Source of the DNA: Fluviispira multicolorata
Lineage (GTDB): Bacteria > Bdellovibrionota_B > Oligoflexia > Silvanigrellales > Silvanigrellaceae
Length of the DNA stretch: 64,000 nucleotides
NCBI RefSeq assembly: GCF_009208585.1
Contig: NZ_WFLN01000010.1
Span: 124,001-188,000, forward strand
Reading direction: 5' to 3'
Shown here: positions 8,015-15,714 of the stretch, piece by piece
How the letters are laid out: each line of letters opens with the position of its first letter
How positions within the stretch are numbered: position 1 is the first letter of the stretch
The notes under the pieces: model-generated
The model's database searches: none
Told to the model about the DNA's origin: nothing
Seen by the model: only the letters and a program-made list of their open reading frames with translations
Translations under genes and position numbers: made by a program

Positions 8015-9325
8015 TTGGCAAATATAATTCAAACAATTCAGTATATTAAAATAAATTTAAGTTTTTCATATTTACCTAGCAGAAATATAGAAAATAAACA
8101 GATTGCAGCAAACTTCAAAAAAGATGGTAAGACCCTTTTTGATATTGAAAGCACAATTTATAAGCATACAGGCATATTAGAAAGAAGATATGGATTAAAG
8201 GAAGAAGCGGCAAGTGATTTAGCCATACGAGCCATTCAAACCAGTTCCGTTCCATTGCAAGACATAGGAGCAATGCTTATTGCAACGACTTCAGGTGATT
8301 ATCCATCACCCTCAACAGCAACATTTGTCCACAAAGGACTTAATCTAAAAAAATCTGTGCATTGCTTAGATATTGCAAGCTCATGTACAAGTTTTCTCTC
8401 TGCTCTCCGCTGCTCTACTGGTTTTATTGCTACAAATACAAATACAGTCGTTATTGCAACAGAATTAAAGCACAAAGGCCTTTCTGAAAAAGATCTACGA
8501 ACTCATTCTTTATTTGCTGATGGTGCCAGTGGTGTTTATTTAACAAAAGCACAAGAAGAATTTTTTTACTTCTGTTACCAAGAAACTCAATCTGATTTAG
8601 CAAAAAATATTTGTATTCCTGTGGGAGGCTCAAGAGAACCAACAAAAGAAAATAATATATTAAGAAATAAACTTGAAATTTCAGATGCAAAATTAATGTT
8701 TTTACATACTGTAAAGGCAATTGCTAAAGCCATTGGAGTTTGCTGGCAAGAAAGAGAGTTTGTCCTTAAATCAATTAAAAATCCAAATTTTAATAAAATT
8801 CCTTGTACAATTTATGTACACCAAGCTAATAAAAATATTTTAAATGAAGTTAAAAATAGATTAGAAAAAAATCTTGCAGAAAATATTCCAACTCTTATGT
8901 CAGATGTAGGAAATATGGTATGCGCCTCTCTACCAGTACTAAGAACTCGTATTCTATTTTTAAAAGCATTATTTTTTAAATGCACAAAAAAAATACCTAA
9001 ATCAGAATTAGTCGATTTTTTTATTGAAACATGTACAAAAGATTCTTGTTTTTCATATAATATTGAAAATAATGGAATTTGTTTTAAAACTAACTATTTT
9101 AATGAAGAAGTGTGTATTTTTGATGGAGGAAGTTTATCATTAAAAGAAAGTTGGTTAGCGAAAATTTCTGACGAAGAATATGAAAATTTAATGCCGATAT
9201 TTGCACAAGAATACAATTTATATTTAGAAAATAAAAGCTTCTATTTTTTAGATATTTGGGTTGCTGCTGGAGGCGGTTTTCAAACAATTGGTCTATTGCA
9301 TGGAAATATAAAAATTAACAGTTGA
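8015..9325 (+). CDS. Beta-ketoacyl-ACP synthase III-like enzyme (BioZ-type candidate)
   Basis: 436 residues against about 320 for FabH. The triad of a KAS III is present: Cys124 in DIASSCTSFLSA, His269 in YVHQANKN, Asn300 in DVGNMVCASLP. The closing glycine motif AAGGGFQTIGL sits near 418-426, so roughly 100 extra residues (about 311-412) are inserted between the Asn loop and the C-terminal strand. The start is a TTG with AAGGA ten bases upstream. It is divergent from bioB. BioZ enzymes are KAS III homologues linked to bio genes that make a pimeloyl-ACP precursor. An alternative is a starter-acyl enzyme for the NRPS cluster, since repeat evidence places this gene once next to the acylase gene. 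Confidence 0.7.
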   Translation: MANIIQTIQYIKINLSFSYLPSRNIENKQIAANFKKDGKTLFDIESTIYKHTGILERRYGLKEEAASDLAIRAIQTSSVPLQDIGAMLIATTSGDYPSPSTATFVHKGLNLKKSVHCLDIASSCTSFLSALRCSTGFIATNTNTVVIATELKHKGLSEKDLRTHSLFADGASGVYLTKAQEEFFYFCYQETQSDLAKNICIPVGGSREPTKENNILRNKLEISDAKLMFLHTVKAIAKAIGVCWQEREFVLKSIKNPNFNKIPCTIYVHQANKNILNEVKNRLEKNLAENIPTLMSDVGNMVCASLPVLRTRILFLKALFFKCTKKIPKSELVDFFIETCTKDSCFSYNIENNGICFKTNYFNEEVCIFDGGSLSLKESWLAKISDEEYENLMPIFAQEYNLYLENKSFYFLDIWVAAGGGFQTIGLLHGNIKINS

Positions 9326-9350
9326 TATTTAACTCGCCTTCAATATCAAT
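9311..9350 (+). repeat. Left copy of 40-bp direct repeat flanking the secreted-protein cassette
   Basis: Matches 15675-15714 in the same orientation at 36 of 40 positions. It covers the last codons and stop of the KAS gene. Read in reverse it also encodes a tail (LILKAS then stop) like that of the penicillin acylase (LILEPS then stop). Internal arms TTGATATT and AATATCAA form an 8-bp hairpin. Confidence 0.8.
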
Positions 9351-9398
9351 TATTCTAAATGCACTCTTATTCTAAAAATAGAAGTCATAAAGTAATCC

Positions 9399-10886
9399 TT
9401 ATTTTAAATGCCCAAGTTCATAAATTGGCAATTGCTTATGTAAGCTTGGATCAAAAATAAAATTATTTCCTGAGTATAATCTATCTAAAAGCATTTTATT
9501 AGTAATTTCAATATTAGGATATTCTTTTTGTAAATTCATTTTAAGATAAATTAAATATGAGACTGCAACTGGAGTTGCATAGGAACTTACGATAGCTTCA
9601 TACACGATAGGTGAAGTCCCTATATTAAAATTTGAGATTTGTATAACTCCTTTTCTAAATTGAGTATCTGGGGAATAATTTTGTACAGAAAAATTTATAT
9701 AGATATCAGAACATGGTTTTGCATTTCGCTCAAGATGACTTAAAATATTTATGTTTTTACTTCCTTGAAATGGAATTGAAAGATTAAAGTCATTGACAGT
9801 CCCTACTCTGACTCTATTTTTTAGTTTTTGGCAGTCTGAAAAAAAATTTTCATCATGAATTGAGTTAATCTTATAGTTAGAAGCAGAATTTGCTTGGACT
9901 AATATAGCTTGAGTTTGAGTTGTTAAAGGCTGTAAAAATGAATCAAAATATATTTTATTTGTTTGTGAAATAAGTTTTTCTGAAGTATTTTTACAAATAC
10001 TTAATTTTGATATATCCCTTAACATATCATTGCTAAAACCTCTTGAATAAGAAATAAAATCTATCTTATAATCATTAATTAATTGGGAAGTTTGATCGGA
10101 TTGAGATTTAAATAGACTGCTTATTTTATTTATTTTTTCGTCTTCTGTTAAATTTTTATCACAAAATATTTCACCAAATTTATTCATCCCTGAATGAATT
10201 AAAACAAATTGACTATTTGGACTGTTATTTGCAATGTAATTAAAAATTATTGTACTGTGAGCATTATGATACTTGCCATCGGTAAAAAAATTTAAATTAT
10301 TTACCATTTCACTAAATTTTTCCTGAAATATCTCCCCGTTTTGTCTTAATAGTTCAGAAGGAATTTTTTCATAGGCAGGATTTTGAAAAGTATCTAATAG
10401 TATTTCCTTTGCTGCTCGTGGCATCTGTAATTCTAAGGAAGCTCCATCAAGCATACCTGTCGTTTCATTTTCAAAAATGTTTTTTAAGACTCTTTCTCTA
10501 TAACGTGTGTATGCAGCAGCTATCATTCCATAATCATCAATAATCATAACTCGATAGCCCAAACTACTCTCTTTTACAGTAGCTTTACCTGGATAAATTT
10601 GCACTAAAGCACAATTAGGATCTGTAGAAGCGTTTTCTTTTGTACAAGGCTCTAAAGTTGAAATTTTACTCTGGATGAAAGTATTTATTTCATTTGTAAG
10701 TGCTGGGTTTGGATCTTCCCAATTGCCAGAATTTTTCCAATTGCTTTCAAAGTGCATTTTTTCATTTTTAGAACCACAGCTTGTTAACATGAAGATTGAG
10801 ATAATAAAATAAAAGTTAATTTTTATTTTATTATGTTTTAATAAAGATTTTATTATCATAATAAAACTTCTAATTGTAATCCCCAT
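9399..10886 (-). CDS. Subtilase-like lipoprotein, paralogue A
   Basis: 495 residues with a hydrophobic N-terminus ending in a lipobox (LTSC, Cys37), so probably an exported lipoprotein. It has no obvious strong family match. Four segments line up with the S8 subtilisin catalytic tetrad: MIIDDYG (Asp), AHSTIIFNYIA (His, compare HGTHVAG-IA), LVQANSAS (oxyanion Asn) and IVSSYATPVA (Ser, compare GTSFATP). It is closely similar to the 11813-13222 product over nearly the whole length, including the NWEDPNPALTNEINTF block. A 316-base gap separates it from the upstream gene, so it may have its own promoter. An internal ATG at 10859 is an alternative start. The peptidase assignment is an inference from motif order. 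Confidence 0.6.
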   Translation of the reverse strand: MGITIRSFIMIIKSLLKHNKIKINFYFIISIFMLTSCGSKNEKMHFESNWKNSGNWEDPNPALTNEINTFIQSKISTLEPCTKENASTDPNCALVQIYPGKATVKESSLGYRVMIIDDYGMIAAAYTRYRERVLKNIFENETTGMLDGASLELQMPRAAKEILLDTFQNPAYEKIPSELLRQNGEIFQEKFSEMVNNLNFFTDGKYHNAHSTIIFNYIANNSPNSQFVLIHSGMNKFGEIFCDKNLTEDEKINKISSLFKSQSDQTSQLINDYKIDFISYSRGFSNDMLRDISKLSICKNTSEKLISQTNKIYFDSFLQPLTTQTQAILVQANSASNYKINSIHDENFFSDCQKLKNRVRVGTVNDFNLSIPFQGSKNINILSHLERNAKPCSDIYINFSVQNYSPDTQFRKGVIQISNFNIGTSPIVYEAIVSSYATPVAVSYLIYLKMNLQKEYPNIEITNKMLLDRLYSGNNFIFDPSLHKQLPIYELGHLK

Positions 10887-11202
10887 TTCAAGATGACATT
10901 TTTCCTAATATAATTAAAATTACTCTACCTGCAATTCTATTCTTCAATAGAGTGCATCGATTGTGATTGATCTTATAAAAAGCTCTGTTCTTTCAGAAAC
11001 ATATTTTATCCCGAGCTTTCAAGGTTGTATATAAACTATAATTTATCTCTTCTAGATCCACAAATTAGCATTAAATACTTTAATAATAATAGGGTAATAA
11101 TAAATTTAATTCTCTTATAAGATATAAATGATATATTACCACTTTACATTATTTATAATTTTTATATTTATTATTTTAAAAAATTTTTTAAATAATAAAT
11201 TT
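10887..11202. other. Intergenic region with inverted repeat AAAGCTC/GAGCTTT
   Basis: 316 bases without a convincing gene. A 7-bp inverted repeat (10979-10985 and 11013-11019) encloses 27 bases, and a small TCTATT-CTTC-AATAGA hairpin lies nearby. The region probably holds the promoter of the leftward lipoprotein gene. Confidence 0.35.
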
Positions 11203-11802
11203 TTATTCATCATATATTGCATCAATTGTTATTTTTCTAATAAAAATTTCTGTCCACATTGCAATGTCTGCCACACAAAAACTTATATATCCCCTATCAA
11301 CGTAATAATTACTGGGATTAAGTCGTGAAGAAGTGATAAATTCATTACTCTTTGTTGTGCCCGTATTAGCCCGAATATAAATGCTATAATCTCTACTATA
11401 AAGAATTTCTACTTCTTTTAATTCATGTAAAGGGAAAGCCGAGGAAGATATTTCTCTTTTATATCCGCTATTTTCAGAAAATGTTTTTATATGGAAGGTA
11501 TTGATTTTAAAAATATCCGAAGGATCTTTTATCCATGCAAATGCAGTAGACTTAATTTCCAAATAAGGTATTAAATGTGCTTTTTTAGTTAAATAAATAG
11601 GCACTGTTGCTAATGCACAATCTCTATATGAATCATACCCAGGGTAATGCCAGAATGAATTATTTTTTATTCCTGCATTTGAAATGAAATCTTCAGAAGA
11701 AAAATGGAAACGTATAAAGTTGTCAAATGGTTCTACTTTAAGAGCATTTGCATTATAAGAAAAAGTAAAAAATATTAACACTATAAGTTTTTTATAAAGC
11801 AT
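11203..11802 (-). CDS. Secreted protein of unknown function
   Basis: 199 residues with a clear signal peptide (MLYKKLIVLIFFTFSYNANA, cleavage likely after ANA). The mature part is rich in aromatic and alternating polar residues and looks beta-rich, with two cysteines (one near the middle, one near the end) that could pair. I do not recognise a family. It starts 10 bases after the stop of the upstream lipoprotein gene, so it is in the same transcript as the subtilase-like lipoprotein, and may act on or with it in the periplasm or outside the cell. Confidence 0.65.
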   Translation of the reverse strand: MLYKKLIVLIFFTFSYNANALKVEPFDNFIRFHFSSEDFISNAGIKNNSFWHYPGYDSYRDCALATVPIYLTKKAHLIPYLEIKSTAFAWIKDPSDIFKINTFHIKTFSENSGYKREISSSAFPLHELKEVEILYSRDYSIYIRANTGTTKSNEFITSSRLNPSNYYVDRGYISFCVADIAMWTEIFIRKITIDAIYDE

Positions 11803-11812
11803 ATTTATTTCC

Positions 11813-13222
11813 TTATTTTAAAAGTCCAAGTTCATAAATTGGCAATTGCTTATGTAAACTTGGATCAAATATAAAATTCCTTCCTGAGTATAATTTATCT
11901 AAAAGCATTTTATTAGTTATTTCAATATTGGGACTTTCTTTTTGCAATTGCATTTTAAGATGCATTAAATATGAGACTGCAACAGGAGTTGCATAGGAGC
12001 TTACGATAGCTTCATACATAATAGGTAATGTTCCTAAATTTAGTTGTGATACTTGTATTGCGCCTTTTCTAACTTGAGTATAGGGAAAATAGTCTTTTAC
12101 AGCAAAATTTATATAGATATCAGAACAAAGTCTTGCATTTCGTTCAGAAGGACTTAAAATATTTATGTTTTTACTTCCTTGAAATGGAATTGAAAGATTA
12201 AAATCATTAACAGGCCCCACTCTGACTCTATTTTTTAGTTTTTGGCAGTCTGAAAAATAATTTTCATCATAAATTGAGTTAATTTTATAGTTAGAAGCTG
12301 AATTTGCTTGGACTAATATAGCTTGAGTTTGAGTTGTTAAAGGTTGTAAAAACAAATTAAAATATATTTTATTTGTCTTTGAAATAAGACTATCAGATGT
12401 ATTTTTACACTCTCTTTTTCCAGCTATCTCTTTTAAAGTGTCATTGCTATATCCTCGAGAATAAGAAATAAAATCAATCTTATAATCATTAATTAACTTA
12501 GTAATTTGATCGGATTGGGACTTAAATAGACTGCTTATTTCGTTTATTTTCTCGTCTTCTGTTAAATTTTTATCACAAAATATTTCACCAAATTTATTCA
12601 CCCCTGAATGAATTAAAACAAATTGACTATTTGGACTGTTATTTGCAATGTAATTAAAAATCATTGTGCTGTGGCCAATTACATTTATGGTATTCACCAT
12701 TTCATTAAATTTTTCCTGAAATATCTTTGAGCTTGGTCTTAAAAGTTCGGAAGGAATTTTTTCATAGGCAGGATTTTTAAAGGTATCTAATAGTATTTCC
12801 TTAGCGGCTTGAGGCATTTCTAATTTTAATGGAGCTCCATCAAGCATGCCTGTCTTTTCATTTTCAAAAATATTTTTTAAAACTCTTTCACTGTAACGTG
12901 TGTATGCAGCTGTTTTCATACTATAATCATCTATAATCATAACTCGATAGCCTAGACTACTCTCTTTTACAGTTGCTTCACCTGGATAAATTTGCACTAA
13001 AGCGCAATTAGGATCTGTAGAAGCGTTTTCTTTTGTACAAGGCTCTAAAGTTGAAATTTTACTCTGAATGAAAGTATTTATTTCATTTGTAAGTGCTGGG
13101 TTTGGATCTTCCCAATTAATTGGAAGATTTACCTTGTTTTCAATTGTTAATTCTGCCTTGGCAGGTCCGCAGCTTGTGAGTGTAAAAAATATGCTTACTA
13201 TTATAATATCTATTTTTCTCAT
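11813..13222 (-). CDS. Subtilase-like lipoprotein, paralogue B
   Basis: 469 residues. The signal peptide ends in a lipobox (TLTSC, Cys18). Candidate S8 tetrad: Asp98/Asp99 in MIIDDYS, His184 in IGHSTMIFNYIA, Asn307 in LVQANSAS, Ser409 in VSSYATPVA. The usual GTS around the serine reads VSS, so the family is divergent and may not cleave. Long stretches are identical to paralogue A at protein and DNA level, which points to a fairly recent tandem duplication with the small secreted gene between. Thirteen bases separate it from the upstream membrane-protein gene. Confidence 0.6.
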   Translation of the reverse strand: MRKIDIIIVSIFFTLTSCGPAKAELTIENKVNLPINWEDPNPALTNEINTFIQSKISTLEPCTKENASTDPNCALVQIYPGEATVKESSLGYRVMIIDDYSMKTAAYTRYSERVLKNIFENEKTGMLDGAPLKLEMPQAAKEILLDTFKNPAYEKIPSELLRPSSKIFQEKFNEMVNTINVIGHSTMIFNYIANNSPNSQFVLIHSGVNKFGEIFCDKNLTEDEKINEISSLFKSQSDQITKLINDYKIDFISYSRGYSNDTLKEIAGKRECKNTSDSLISKTNKIYFNLFLQPLTTQTQAILVQANSASNYKINSIYDENYFSDCQKLKNRVRVGPVNDFNLSIPFQGSKNINILSPSERNARLCSDIYINFAVKDYFPYTQVRKGAIQVSQLNLGTLPIMYEAIVSSYATPVAVSYLMHLKMQLQKESPNIEITNKMLLDKLYSGRNFIFDPSLHKQLPIYELGLLK

Positions 13223-13235
13223 TTAAACTATTCCT

Positions 13236-13976
13236 TTATTTCGAAAAATGCTGTTCTAGGAGTTTTCTTGCTTTTTCTTCTCCAACTTTTTCCATCAAAG
13301 AAAAAAATACTGAGTTCTTGTATATTTTTATGATTTCGTTGTTTTTTATTTCATTATTGAAGTTTATTTCTGTTAAATGATGTTCAATATTTTCAATAAA
13401 TGAAGATGTATCTATAGTTGAAATATAATTGCTAATTAAATCATCTAAATCGGCTTTTTCTCCTTTTGAAAAGATTTCTTTATTTTGTAGTATTAGACTA
13501 TATTCTTGGATTGTATTGAGCAGAGGTTCTATATTATTTATAAGAGCAATCTCTTTTAATCCATTAATTGCAAATACCCTAGCATAGGCTTGATTTTCAA
13601 TGCTAATAACTTTTGCAAAATTATTATCTAAAATTATATTTTTAAAAATTTGAGCTATATTATTATTCTGGTTGTACATTTTCTGCAGTTTATCTTTAAA
13701 AATGGTATCAAATTGTAATTTTGTATATTCTTCTTTCATATTGTTAACAAAATCTCTTGTTTCAATAATATCTTCTTCAGTAAATTCTTTCTTATTTGAA
13801 AATTCTTTTTTTGTATTTGACTGCTTAATTGGATAAATAACTTTTGTTTTAGCTTGCGTTTTTATATTGGCGCTTATATTGCTATCCTGATGCATTTTTT
13901 TTTCAGAAAAAAATACTTTAAATATTATTAAAATAACTATCAATAATAACGTTATAAGTAATGATTTTTTTTTCAT
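13236..13976 (-). CDS. Single-pass membrane-anchored protein of unknown function
   Basis: 246 residues. A lysine-rich start is followed by one hydrophobic segment (residues about 5-23), then a Lys/Asn/Glu-rich mostly helical domain that would face the periplasm. No cysteines, enzyme motifs or known family are visible. It is sandwiched between the Hint-domain gene (30 bases upstream) and the subtilase-like lipoprotein gene (13 bases downstream), so it is translated with them. A chaperone, inhibitor or anchoring role for the lipoprotein is possible but not shown by the sequence. Confidence 0.6.
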   Translation of the reverse strand: MKKKSLLITLLLIVILIIFKVFFSEKKMHQDSNISANIKTQAKTKVIYPIKQSNTKKEFSNKKEFTEEDIIETRDFVNNMKEEYTKLQFDTIFKDKLQKMYNQNNNIAQIFKNIILDNNFAKVISIENQAYARVFAINGLKEIALINNIEPLLNTIQEYSLILQNKEIFSKGEKADLDDLISNYISTIDTSSFIENIEHHLTEINFNNEIKNNEIIKIYKNSVFFSLMEKVGEEKARKLLEQHFSK

Positions 13977-14006
13977 AGTGCTACCTAAAATTAATAGCGA
14001 TAAGTT

Positions 14007-14825
14007 TTATTGTCTGATCGCTATTGCATTCAACATGCTTTTTAAATTATTTTGCCAAGCTAAATCGCCAACAATTAATCCTTCAGCAAAAACCGTATGT
14101 TCAATATTAGATTCTCCGGTAGTCAGAAGATTAAGTACGTTTTTGTTTGTTTTCAGAGACTCAATAGATTTGAGTTCTATTGGACTGCCATTTGCAAGAA
14201 CCAATTGATCCGACATTTTTACATTTTTAGCAGCTACCATTTTTCCATTTGCAAGAAGAATTGCATGCTCTGAGGTAACAGCAAGGCGCAAATTATTAAT
14301 CGTTTTAAATACAACGAGAGGTTTTTCTTCTGGACCGCTTGTCGTTGAAAGTAAATTATACAGTCCAATATTTAAATTTGTGAGGGTAGAATTGGGCTTT
14401 ACACTCGCTACGCTAAATTTATTTTTTTCAGAAATAATTCTAGAAATAGGCTTATATCCTACTTCATTGCTAGAATTTTCAAAGCTAAAAATTCGGGTAC
14501 TTTCTTCAAAGCAGCCACATGAGCAATGAGCTAATAATGAGTAATCAAAATCACAAAGTGGATATGCATTTATCCTAACTAAGGTACTATATTCCTGTTG
14601 ATTAATGCATCGCACTTTTAGAGCTTGTTCTCTTTGTTTATTGCATTGTTCAGCGGCTACTGGTACTTTATGGCATCGTCCTGCTTGTGAATCTATAATT
14701 GGGTTGTCTTTAACTCGATCTCCCGTTGGCGGAGCTAAATCTGCAAATATTTGAATTGTAAATGCGAGCGATATACAAAATAGAAAAGATCTAATGAGTT
14801 TTCTCAAAAAACTTTTACCTGACAT
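14007..14825 (-). CDS. Secreted protein with cysteine-rich N-terminal domain and C-terminal Hint domain
   Basis: 272 residues from the ATG at 14825, chosen because AGGAG lies eight bases upstream. A signal peptide covers residues 1-28. Residues 29-104 hold six cysteines (51, 61, 73, 91, 101, 103). The Hint (hedgehog/intein) domain then starts at Cys105 (GCFEES, splice-type first cysteine). It shows block B VTSEH with Thr184 and His187 (TxxH), a KNVKMSDQLV segment (GD replaced by SD) and a closing IEHTVFAEGL with His243. Hint domains cleave at the first cysteine by an N-S shift and can release or tag the upstream part. No intein-type C-terminal Asn-Cys junction follows, so a hedgehog-like one-sided cleavage is more likely. 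Confidence 0.75.
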   Translation of the reverse strand: MSGKSFLRKLIRSFLFCISLAFTIQIFADLAPPTGDRVKDNPIIDSQAGRCHKVPVAAEQCNKQREQALKVRCINQQEYSTLVRINAYPLCDFDYSLLAHCSCGCFEESTRIFSFENSSNEVGYKPISRIISEKNKFSVASVKPNSTLTNLNIGLYNLLSTTSGPEEKPLVVFKTINNLRLAVTSEHAILLANGKMVAAKNVKMSDQLVLANGSPIELKSIESLKTNKNVLNLLTTGESNIEHTVFAEGLIVGDLAWQNNLKSMLNAIAIRQ

Positions 14826-14867
14826 AATAAACACTCCTTTGTTTGAAAAAAAATTAAGTAAGGAATT

Positions 14868-15218
14868 TTACTTAATATCTGAATTATCGAGATCAAAATT
14901 AAAATCACTATTTATTTTATTAATATCGCATGGACACCATGAAACTAATCGATAATCTCTATCACACATGGGAGTTGAGTGATATTTAACGAGGGAATCA
15001 TATTCATTGTGATTGATGCAGTTTGTTTCAAGCGCAAGTTTTCTTAACTTTTGGCAATACTCTTCTCTTATTAAATTTGAAATTACGCATCGACCTTTGC
15101 CAATTGGTCCATCAATCCTATTTTCCGGAGGAGCCGCGAAAGATTGAACTGTAAAAAAAATTGAAAGAATTAATAATAGGCATTTGGAAAGATTTTGAAA
15201 AAATAATTTAATTTTCAT
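14868..15218 (-). CDS. Hint-less paralogue of the downstream cysteine-rich secreted protein
   Basis: 116 residues with a signal peptide (about 1-28). Six cysteines (44, 55, 67, 85, 95, 97) have the same spacing as the N-terminal domain of the Hint protein. Shared wording includes the CIN(H/Q).EY.(S/T)LV and P(M/L)CD.DY segments. The product stops just after the position where the Hint cysteine would begin. So it is the domain released by cleavage in its neighbour, encoded as a separate protein. First gene of the leftward cassette; 42 bases to the next start. Confidence 0.7.
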   Translation of the reverse strand: MKIKLFFQNLSKCLLLILSIFFTVQSFAAPPENRIDGPIGKGRCVISNLIREEYCQKLRKLALETNCINHNEYDSLVKYHSTPMCDRDYRLVSWCPCDINKINSDFNFDLDNSDIK

Positions 15219-15692
15219 AAGAAACTCCTAAAAATTTAGAATCTTAATTCTGAGGATGTTTAAATTTTTTAAAAGAAAGCACAAGTTGCTGTCTGTTTGT
15301 CCAAATAATTAACGTTTGCATAACTTCAGGAAGAAATAGTCTTGAATTATATAGATATATAATTTTATATACATTTTTGGTAAGCATTTCTCTGCGGATC
15401 AAAATTTCAAGCGATCGTCAAAAAAATGGCAGTTTTATGAGATTAAAGATTTCGCATAAATATAAAATAGAGTTTTATATTTTTATTACAAATAATCCAC
15501 AATGTGATCTATTGATTTAAGTTCTTTTTCATAATCATTGGGAAATAGTTAGTACTAGTATAATTATTCTTTATGAGTTTTTTCTCATCCTATAATAATT
15601 TATTTTTTTCGCTGTAAAATCAGATTAGATTGACTGAAATATTTCTTTTGCTGTTTTTCGGGTGATTTCTTCTAAAAAATAACAGTTGATAT
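15219..15692. other. Gene-poor stretch upstream of the secreted-protein operon
   Basis: 474 bases with no convincing gene. A 47-codon leftward frame (15244-15387) has no good ribosome site and is probably chance. An ATGAG-TTTTTT-CTCAT hairpin lies near 15571-15586. The promoter of the cassette should lie here. Its left part is less AT-rich than the rest. Confidence 0.4.
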
Positions 15693-15714
15693 TTAACTCG
15701 GCTCTAATATCAAT
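15675..15714 (+). repeat. Right copy of 40-bp direct repeat flanking the secreted-protein cassette
   Basis: Partner of 9311-9350, 36 of 40 identical with mismatches at four positions. It overlaps the stop and last codons of the penicillin acylase gene on the minus strand. On the plus strand it keeps the N-S-stop ending of the KAS gene. The arms TTGATATT and AATATCAA are conserved in both copies. Confidence 0.8.

Noticed and set aside
9322..9349. Hairpin after the KAS gene as an intrinsic terminator
   Set aside because: The stem is AT-only, with no U-tract after it on either strand, and it is part of the direct repeat; a terminator role is possible but not supported.
11128..11328. 66-codon rightward frame at the end of the secreted-protein gene
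   Set aside because: It is almost all Ile/Phe/Asn from AT-rich DNA, lacks a ribosome site and overlaps the better-supported leftward gene.
15244..15387. 47-codon leftward frame upstream of the cassette
   Set aside because: No Shine-Dalgarno site or recognisable sequence; kept only as a note in the intergenic entry.
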